5,364 bases of DNA from an uncultured Lachnospiraceae bacterium (lineage in GTDB: Bacteria > Bacillota > Clostridia > Lachnospirales > Lachnospiraceae), in contig CADCPP010000117.1 of NCBI GenBank assembly GCA_902803355.1, positions 1-5,364 of the forward strand, written 5' to 3'. Below the pieces are notes generated by a model that saw only the letters and a list, made by a program, of their open reading frames with translations, had not been told where the DNA came from and ran no database searches. Position numbers and translations under genes: made by a program. This document shows, one piece after another, positions 1 to 5,364 of this stretch; position 1 is the stretch's first letter; each line of letters starts with the position of its first letter.

Positions 1-86
1 AGCGGGGCAAGTTCCTTAATGAACGCCCGCGTTTCGGAAGGCGTTTTATTCATCTTCCAGTTTCCGGCTACCAGTCTTTTTCTCAT
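1..86 (-). CDS. tpiA: Triosephosphate isomerase, N-terminal fragment (28 codons, runs off the left edge)
   Basis: This is the start of triosephosphate isomerase, the cytoplasmic glycolytic enzyme that interconverts dihydroxyacetone phosphate and glyceraldehyde 3-phosphate. The visible N-terminus begins MRKRLVAGNWKMNKT and continues PSETRAFIKELAP. AGNWKMN (residues 7-13) is the family's first beta-strand signature and includes Asn9 and the catalytic Lys11. The ATG at 86-84 puts that motif at the usual distance from the N-terminus, so the start is secure. A purine-rich Shine-Dalgarno stretch (AAGGAAGA) lies just upstream. The gene begins 28 bases after the pgk stop on the same strand with no terminator between, so pgk and tpiA are almost certainly co-transcribed. 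The catalytic His and Glu and the rest of the barrel lie outside the window. Confidence 0.95.
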   Translation of the reverse strand, partial: MRKRLVAGNWKMNKTPSETRAFIKELAP

Positions 87-90
87 GATA

Positions 91-98
91 TCTTCCTT
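91..98 (-). promoter_or_regulatory. Ribosome binding site of tpiA
   Basis: On the minus strand the pgk-tpiA spacer reads AGAAGGAAGATATC immediately before the tpiA ATG. The AAGGAAGA core is a moderate Shine-Dalgarno match ending 4 bases before the start codon. It supports translation of tpiA from the pgk transcript. Confidence 0.6.
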
Positions 99-114
99 CT
101 TTCTTTTCTGTGTT

Positions 115-1338
<1,224 letters not shown>

Positions 1339-1344
1339 TTCTAT

Positions 1345-1350
1345 CCTCCC
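1345..1350 (-). promoter_or_regulatory. Ribosome binding site of pgk
   Basis: Minus-strand GGGAGG, six bases upstream of the pgk ATG, is a near-ideal Shine-Dalgarno sequence. It is stronger than those seen for the other genes here, as expected for an abundant glycolytic enzyme, and it settles the pgk start. Confidence 0.8.
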
Positions 1351-1438
1351 GTAAGTTCAGATTTTTTGCGTTTTCAGAGTATTTTTGCCTTATTTTCGGC
1401 CGAAACAGCCATTTTTCGCCTCGTTCCGGTTAATTTTT

Positions 1439-1467
1439 ATGATACTCCTTTCCCAGGGATTTCGCAA
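1439..1467 (-). promoter_or_regulatory. Probable sigma-A-type promoter of pgk-tpiA
   Basis: On the minus strand TTGCGA (1467-1462, 4 of 6 matches to TTGACA) is followed after exactly 17 bases by TATCAT (1444-1439, 5 of 6 matches to TATAAT). Transcription would begin near 1432 and give a leader of roughly 94 bases before the pgk ATG. The DNA just upstream of the -35 box (about 1468-1500) is very AT-rich with A/T tracts and could act as an UP element. This is a motif-based call; no transcript data are available. Confidence 0.6.
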
Positions 1468-1480
1468 GATAAATTGCGCA

Positions 1481-1498
1481 AAATTTTGTTAAAAATTT
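1481..1498. repeat. AT-rich inverted repeat upstream of the pgk promoter
   Basis: AAATTTT (1481-1487) and its exact complement AAAATTT (1492-1498) are separated by GTTA. The repeat lies 14 to 31 bases upstream of the pgk -35 box. It adjoins a short palindrome, TTGCGCAA (1474-1481). It could be a regulator operator or simply part of an A/T-tract UP element; the sequence alone cannot decide between them. Confidence 0.4.
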
Positions 1499-1563
1499 AT
1501 CAGACAGAGGCGTGAGAGCATCTCCTTCCCGCTCTTCCTTCCGTCAGGGGCCTGTTTCCGTGC

Positions 1564-1592
1564 TTGACACTGCGCTTTGCACATGAGAAAAT
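1564..1592 (+). promoter_or_regulatory. Probable sigma-A-type extended -10 promoter of the glycerate kinase gene
   Basis: A perfect TTGACA -35 box (1564-1569) is followed after 17 bases by GAAAAT (1587-1592, 4 of 6 matches to TATAAT). A TG dinucleotide one base upstream of the -10 box (1584-1585) is an extended -10 element. Transcription should begin near 1599, leaving a leader of about 49 bases before the ATG at 1648. The in-frame TTG at 1564 is part of this -35 box, which argues against its use as a start codon. Confidence 0.7.
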
Positions 1593-1600
1593 AGAGCCGC

Positions 1601-1617
1601 CTGCTTCGCTGAAGCAG
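1601..1617 (+). other. Hairpin in the 5' leader of the glycerate kinase mRNA
   Basis: CTGCTTC (1601-1607) pairs perfectly with GAAGCAG (1611-1617) around a GCT triloop. It sits within a few bases of the predicted transcription start. No U-run follows, so it is not a terminator. It ends 15 bases before the putative ribosome binding site and would not sequester it. A 5'-end stabilising hairpin is one plausible role, but this is inference. Confidence 0.45.
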
Positions 1618-1632
1618 ACAGGAAAACGCTTT

Positions 1633-1638
1633 AGGGGA
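1633..1638 (+). promoter_or_regulatory. Ribosome binding site deciding the glycerate kinase start
   Basis: AGGGGA lies nine bases upstream of ATG 1648 and is the only good Shine-Dalgarno candidate near the 5' end of the reading frame. It supports the shorter 410-residue protein over the TTG-initiated extension. Confidence 0.6.
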
Positions 1639-1647
1639 AATAAGCCG

Positions 1648-2880
1648 ATGGATCAGGTCTTACGTGCACATGCAGACAGCATCGTCAAGGAAGCCATCGC
1701 CGCCGTCCTGCCGGACGAAGCGGTACGGCGCGCCCTGGAAGGGATGGAGCTTCCCGGAAAGGTCTTTCTTGTCGCCGCAGGAAAAGCTGCCTGGCAGATG
1801 GCGAGGGCTGCGTCCGATCATCTGGGCCGCCGGATCGAAAAGGGCATCGTCGTGACCAAATACGGGCACGTCATGGGGCCCATCGCAAACGTTCTCTGCT
1901 ATGAAGCCGGGCATCCCGTGCCGGATGAAAATTCATTTAAAGCGACGCAGGCCGCGCTGGACCTGGTGAGCGGCCTTTCCGCGGAGGATACCGTCTTATT
2001 TCTGCTTTCCGGCGGCGGCAGCGCCCTGTTTGAACAGCCGCTTCTCCCTGCGGAAGAGCTGCAGGATATTACCAATCAGCTGCTCTCCTGCGGAGCGGAT
2101 ATCGTGGAGATGAATACCATCCGCAAACGGCTCTCCGCAGTCAAAGGCGGGCGCTTTGCCCTTCGCTGCGCGCCGGCCCGCATCGAAGCGGTGGTCCTCT
2201 CCGACATTCTGGGCGACCCGCTGGATATGATCGCATCCGGCCCTGCCTGTCCGGATTCCTCCACCTGTGCGGATGCCCTGCGTGTTGCGGAAAAATACCG
2301 GCTGAGCCTGTCCGGGACCGCCCTGCGCCTGTTGCATGAGGAGACGCCGAAGGAACTTGACAACGTTCATACACAGATCACCGGAAGCGTGCGCGAGCTC
2401 TGCGCGGCCGCTTCCCGCTCCTGCGAAAAGCTGGGCTATACCCCTATCCTCCTGACCGATCAGCTCTGCTGCGAGGCCAAGGAAGCCGGCAGCGTTCTCG
2501 CTTCCGTGCTGAAGACGCATGCTTCGGAAAAGAAGCCTCTTGCCTTCATCGCCGGAGGAGAAACCGTCGTGAAACTCACCGGTCACGGCAAAGGCGGGCG
2601 GAATCAGGAGCTGGCCCTTTCTGCCGCAAAAGGGATCAGCGGGCTTGAAAGTGCCGCCGTCTTTTCCGTGGGAAGCGACGGAACGGACGGTCCCACCGAT
2701 GCCGCCGGCGGCTATGTGGACGGGGACAGCTGCGCGGCGCTTGCCGCCCTCGGCCTCTCTGTCGATGCCGTTTTGCAGGACAACGACGCTTATCACGCCC
2801 TGGAAAAGATCGGCGGCCTGATCATCACCGGTCCCACCGGGACCAATGTGAACGATGTGGCCGTAGCCCTTCTGCGCTGA
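1648..2880 (+). CDS. gckA: Type-2 glycerate kinase (DUF4147/MOFRL family), 410 aa
   Basis: Predicted glycerate kinase of the GckA/TtuD type, which phosphorylates D-glycerate with ATP; members of this family usually give 2-phosphoglycerate, which enters lower glycolysis in the cytoplasm. The N-terminal DUF4147 domain (about 1-230) shows VAAGKAA with Lys46, HPVPDENS (89-96), SGGGSALFE (121-129), NTIRKRLSAVKGG (156-168) and SDILGDPLDMIASGP (185-199). The C-terminal MOFRL domain (about 295-405) shows GGET (303-306), GHGKGGRNQE (312-321, Arg318), GSDGTDGPTDAAGG (342-355) and TGPTGTNVNDV (394-404). Lys46 and Arg318 match the Lys and Arg considered catalytic in the Thermotoga enzyme. I place the start at ATG 1648, with AGGGGA nine bases upstream; the in-frame TTG at 1564 would add 28 residues lacking family similarity and overlaps the promoter. 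The length is normal for the family. ggt follows after 59 bases on the same strand. The exact product (2- or 3-phosphoglycerate) cannot be read from sequence. Confidence 0.93.
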   Translation: MDQVLRAHADSIVKEAIAAVLPDEAVRRALEGMELPGKVFLVAAGKAAWQMARAASDHLGRRIEKGIVVTKYGHVMGPIANVLCYEAGHPVPDENSFKATQAALDLVSGLSAEDTVLFLLSGGGSALFEQPLLPAEELQDITNQLLSCGADIVEMNTIRKRLSAVKGGRFALRCAPARIEAVVLSDILGDPLDMIASGPACPDSSTCADALRVAEKYRLSLSGTALRLLHEETPKELDNVHTQITGSVRELCAAASRSCEKLGYTPILLTDQLCCEAKEAGSVLASVLKTHASEKKPLAFIAGGETVVKLTGHGKGGRNQELALSAAKGISGLESAAVFSVGSDGTDGPTDAAGGYVDGDSCAALAALGLSVDAVLQDNDAYHALEKIGGLIITGPTGTNVNDVAVALLR

Positions 2881-2939
2881 CCGCCGAGCCTTGCCTGCTG
2901 ACCTGAAAAAACCCTAAAGACTATTAGAAAGCTGAGTCT

Positions 2940-4724
2940 ATGATGAAAAAACAAGTCCTTGCCGCCCTCTTGATCCTGAGCCTGCTGCTTTGCGCCTGCG
3001 GAAGCGGGCAGAACGAGAACAGTTCTCCTGCCGCCGCATCCTCCGAAACGGCAGCTGCCGTCCCCTCCTCTTCCCCGGAGGATGCCTCCGTGCCCGGAAC
3101 CACCGCATTTGCCGGTGAAAACGTACAGACCGGAGGGCGCGATGCCATCGGTGAAAACGGCGTGGTCGCCACCGGGCGGGAAGATGCCACGCAGATCGGG
3201 ATCGATATCCTGAAAGCCGGCGGCAACGCGGTGGATGCAGCCGTGGCCATCGGTTTTGCCCTCGGCGTTTCCGAGCAGCAGTCTTCCGGCATCGGAGGCG
3301 GCGGCTTTATGACCGTGCGCTTTGCCCAGACCGGTGAGGTGGTGTTCATCGACTTCCGCGATGTTTCCGGCGCGGGAGCCAGCCTGGACCATTATGAAGT
3401 GCTGGAAAACGGGCTGGTGAAGGATCAGGCCAACAAGATCGGCGCCCTGTCCATCGCGGTTCCCGGGGAAGTGAAGGGCATGCTGTACGCCCTGAATACC
3501 TACGGCACCATGGACCGGCAGACGGTCATGCAGCCGGCCATCGATCTGGCCGAAAACGGCTTTACCGTCTCCCATATCACCAGCCGGGATATCAAGGATG
3601 CCTACCCGCAGATCTCCCTCTTTGACGCCACTGCCGCCATCTATTTTGATGAAGACTGGATGCCCTGGGAAGCCGGCGCGGTCATCACGAATCCCGACCT
3701 TGCCGCTACCCTCCGCCTGATTGCGGAGCAGGGCGAGGAAGTCTTTTACAAGGGCGAGATCGCGGAAAAGATCGTGGCTGCCGTGCAGGCAGAAGGCGGT
3801 TATCTGACCCTCGAGGACTTCGCAAACTACGAGATCAACGTCACGGAGCCGGTGCACGGGACCTACCGGGGCTGCGACATTTATTCCTCCAATCTGCCGT
3901 CTTCGGGCGGGACCATCATCATTGAGATGCTGAACATTCTGGAAAACTTCGACGTGGGCACCATGGATCCGGAGAGCGCGGAATACTTCCACCTGCTGTC
4001 CGAGGTGATGAAGCTTGGCTTTGCGGACCGCAGCGCGTATATGGGCGATCCCCGATATGTGGACGTTCCCCTGAGCGGTCTCATCAGTAAAGAATACGCA
4101 GCCATGCAGGCTGCGCGGATCGACAGCACGAAGGCCGGTGACTATACGGAGGGCGACCCCTGGGGCTTCGAATCCGAATCCACGACCTCCTATTCTATTC
4201 TGGATAAGGCCGGCAACATGGTCACCGTGACCAAAACCGTGGATGCGACCTTCGCTTCCGCCCTGGTCGCGGAGGGCACCGGGATCCTGCTGAACGACAC
4301 ACTGGTGGATTTCTCTCTGGATCCCGAAAGCCCGAACGTGCTCGCGGCAAACAAAAGGCCCTTAAGCTCCATGAGTCCGACCCTGGTCCTGAAGGACGGA
4401 CAGCCCCTGCTCGCCCTCGGCGCGCCGGGAACCACCCGCATCATCACCGGTGTCATGCAGGTCATCTCCAAGGTGATCGATCACGGCATGGACATTCAGG
4501 ACGCCATTGACGCGGTGCGCATGCACGATGATTTCGGCACACTGATCCTGGAAAGAAGGGTCCCGGACAGCGTGATCGCGCAGCTGGAAGCGATGGGACA
4601 CAAGATGAATACCGGCGAGGAATGGTTCACTTTCCCCTGTGTCCAGGCCTGCGAGCGCAAGGCGGACGGCACGCTCAAGGGCGCTGCGGATCCCCGCCGC
4701 GACGGCAAGGCTCTCGGATATTGA
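2940..4724 (+). CDS. ggt: Gamma-glutamyltransferase / glutathione hydrolase, predicted lipoprotein (594 aa)
   Basis: An N-terminal-nucleophile hydrolase that removes or transfers the gamma-glutamyl group of glutathione and related compounds. Residues 1-19 form a lipoprotein signal (MMKK, then a Leu-rich core), with lipobox LCAC and lipidated Cys20, so the enzyme should be anchored on the outer face of the membrane. A Ser/Ala/Pro/Glu-rich linker (about 21-57) follows. The large subunit (to Ser414) has GGNAVDAAVA (94-103), GIGGGGF (117-123) and DFRD with Arg140, which aligns with the E. coli residue binding the substrate carboxylate. Autocleavage should occur before Thr415 (TTSYS); Thr433 matches the second Thr of the catalytic dyad. 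The small subunit (415-594) keeps Asp457, RPLSSMSPT (473-481) and the C-terminal DPRRDGKALGY. Oddities: Asp435, Thr454 and Thr498 replace E. coli Asn411, Gln430 and Gly484, and the lid loop is missing. ATG 2940 and 2943 are both possible starts behind a weak GAAAG ribosome site. No good promoter of its own is seen, so it is probably read through from the kinase gene. Substrate is uncertain. Confidence 0.93.
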   Translation: MMKKQVLAALLILSLLLCACGSGQNENSSPAAASSETAAAVPSSSPEDASVPGTTAFAGENVQTGGRDAIGENGVVATGREDATQIGIDILKAGGNAVDAAVAIGFALGVSEQQSSGIGGGGFMTVRFAQTGEVVFIDFRDVSGAGASLDHYEVLENGLVKDQANKIGALSIAVPGEVKGMLYALNTYGTMDRQTVMQPAIDLAENGFTVSHITSRDIKDAYPQISLFDATAAIYFDEDWMPWEAGAVITNPDLAATLRLIAEQGEEVFYKGEIAEKIVAAVQAEGGYLTLEDFANYEINVTEPVHGTYRGCDIYSSNLPSSGGTIIIEMLNILENFDVGTMDPESAEYFHLLSEVMKLGFADRSAYMGDPRYVDVPLSGLISKEYAAMQAARIDSTKAGDYTEGDPWGFESESTTSYSILDKAGNMVTVTKTVDATFASALVAEGTGILLNDTLVDFSLDPESPNVLAANKRPLSSMSPTLVLKDGQPLLALGAPGTTRIITGVMQVISKVIDHGMDIQDAIDAVRMHDDFGTLILERRVPDSVIAQLEAMGHKMNTGEEWFTFPCVQACERKADGTLKGAADPRRDGKALGY

Positions 4725-4738
4725 ACGCAGTCAGCAGG

Positions 4739-4758
4739 ATCCGATCTTCGGATATTTT
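4739..4758 (+). terminator. Small hairpin just after ggt, possible weak terminator
   Basis: ATCCGA (4739-4744) pairs with TCGGAT (4748-4753) around TCT, and is followed by ATTTT. It lies 14 bases after the ggt stop. The stem is only six base pairs and the T-run is short, so at best it is an accessory to the stronger hairpin downstream. Confidence 0.35.
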
Positions 4759-4763
4759 CCGAT

Positions 4764-4812
4764 AAAAGAAAAAGGCAGGTATCGCAGGGATACCCGCCTT
4801 TTCTTCTTTTGT
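4764..4812. terminator. Bidirectional rho-independent terminator between ggt and gap
   Basis: The left arm 4770-4783 pairs with 4789-4802. The inner stem GGTATC/GATACC and outer stem AAAAGGC-side/GCCTTTT-side are separated by one A-C mismatch, around a five-base GCAGG loop. On the plus strand a T-rich run (TTTTCTTCTTTT, from 4799) follows. On the minus strand the complement of AAAAGAAAAA gives a matching T-rich tail. The element sits in the 93-base space between convergent stop codons and so can end both the ggt and gap transcripts. Confidence 0.85.
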
Positions 4813-4817
4813 CCTGC

Positions 4818-5364
4818 TTATTTCAGCTCGGCGAAGTACTTGATGGTACGGACCATCTGGCTGGTGTAGGAATATTCGTTGTCATACCAGGAGATGATCT
4901 GGACCTCGGTCAGCTCGTCGTCGATGGGCAGCACCATGGTCTGGGTGGCATCGAAGAGGGCGCCGGCGGTCATGCCGATAACGTCGGAGGAGACGATCTC
5001 ATCCTCGGTGTAGCCGAAGGATTCGTTGGTGTTGGCCTTCATGGCGGCGTTGATCTCATCCACGGTGACCTTGCCCTTCACGACCGCGAACAGCTGGGTC
5101 AGGGAACCGTCGGTCACGGGCACGCGCTGGGCAGCGCCGATCAGCTTGCCGGAAAGTTCCGGAATGACCAGGCCGATCGCCTTGGCGGCGCCGGTGGAGT
5201 TCGGGACGATGTTCACGGCAGCGCTGCGGGCACGGCGAAGGTCGCCTTTTCTGTGCGGGCCGTCAAGCAGCATCTGATCGCCGGTGTAGGCGTGGACCGT
5301 GCACATGATACCGCTCTGGATGGGAGCGAGATCGTTCAGGACCTTGGTCATGGGAGCCAGGCAG
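4818..5364 (-). CDS. gap: Glyceraldehyde-3-phosphate dehydrogenase, C-terminal part (181 codons, runs off the right edge)
   Basis: C-terminal half of phosphorylating GAPDH, the cytoplasmic enzyme that oxidises glyceraldehyde 3-phosphate with NAD(P)+ and phosphate to 1,3-bisphosphoglycerate, the substrate of Pgk. The fragment opens at CLAPMTKVLND, so the active-site Cys of the family motif SCTTNCLAPM lies just beyond the edge. Visible motifs are VHAYTGDQ with the catalytic His (fragment residue 24), DLRRARSAA, NIVPNSTGAAKAIG, GAAQRVPVTDGS (substrate/phosphate site), and the C-terminal WYDNEYSYTSQMVRT. The Met at 5351 is internal (the M of CLAPM) and is not the start codon. The gene is on the same strand as pgk and tpiA and is the usual upstream member of that cluster, but here a terminator and two plus-strand genes follow it. 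Cofactor preference cannot be judged because the Rossmann domain is missing. Confidence 0.97.
   Translation of the reverse strand, partial: CLAPMTKVLNDLAPIQSGIMCTVHAYTGDQMLLDGPHRKGDLRRARSAAVNIVPNSTGAAKAIGLVIPELSGKLIGAAQRVPVTDGSLTQLFAVVKGKVTVDEINAAMKANTNESFGYTEDEIVSSDVIGMTAGALFDATQTMVLPIDDELTEVQIISWYDNEYSYTSQMVRTIKYFAELK

Noticed and set aside
1564..1647. TTG-initiated N-terminal extension of the glycerate kinase (28 extra residues)
   Set aside because: The TTG is part of a perfect TTGACA -35 box, the extension has no family similarity, and AGGGGA precedes the ATG at 1648.
2898..2927. Possible ggt promoter CTGACC - 18 bases - TATTAG
   Set aside because: Each hexamer matches only 4 of 6. Transcription would start about six bases before the ATG, downstream of the putative ribosome site.
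2881..2939. A terminator or attenuator between the kinase gene and ggt
   Set aside because: No stem of useful length followed by a T-run was found in this spacer on either strand.
2793..3992. A 399-codon minus-strand open frame opposite the ggt coding region, and a 266-codon one at 1996-2796 opposite the kinase
   Set aside because: Both lie antisense to well-supported genes, have shadow-like Gly/His/Arg-rich composition, and show no recognisable motifs or convincing ribosome sites.
5349..5351. ATG as a start for a short GAPDH-like protein
   Set aside because: It is the Met of the internal CLAPM motif, and the reading frame continues upstream off the window edge, so the gene is simply cut by the window.

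Overview
The window is a piece of a GC-rich bacterial chromosome that most resembles a member of the Clostridia (Firmicutes). The clues are the sequence style of the Pgk, TpiA and GapA proteins, strong GGAGG-type ribosome binding sites, sigma-A-type promoter hexamers in AT-rich intergenic DNA, and a gamma-glutamyltransferase made as a lipoprotein. No finer taxonomy can be defended from the sequence alone.

Layout. On the minus strand at the left end are the first 28 codons of tpiA (1-86), preceded in the same transcript by a complete pgk (115-1338). A 309-base intergenic region (1339-1647) carries back-to-back promoters: one firing left into pgk-tpiA and one firing right into a type-2 glycerate kinase gene (1648-2880). 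The kinase is followed 59 bases later, on the same strand, by a gene for a lipid-anchored gamma-glutamyltransferase (2940-4724). That gene converges on the 3' part of a GAPDH gene (4818-5364, minus strand, running off the right edge). A bidirectional hairpin terminator lies between the two stop codons.

How the genes work together. GapA, Pgk and TpiA are consecutive triose-phase glycolytic enzymes, and in many Firmicutes their genes are adjacent (gap-pgk-tpiA). Here the same order and direction is kept, but two plus-strand genes separate gap from pgk-tpiA. The glycerate kinase feeds glycerate into lower glycolysis as phosphoglycerate, so it is metabolically related to its neighbours. The gamma-glutamyltransferase should act outside the membrane on glutathione or other gamma-glutamyl compounds and has no obvious pathway link to glycolysis.

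No RNA gene, mobile element, CRISPR array or previously unknown system was seen. The points most worth a second look are the split glycolytic cluster, the unusual substrate-pocket residues of the gamma-glutamyltransferase, and the structured, A/T-tract-rich divergent control region between pgk and the glycerate kinase.
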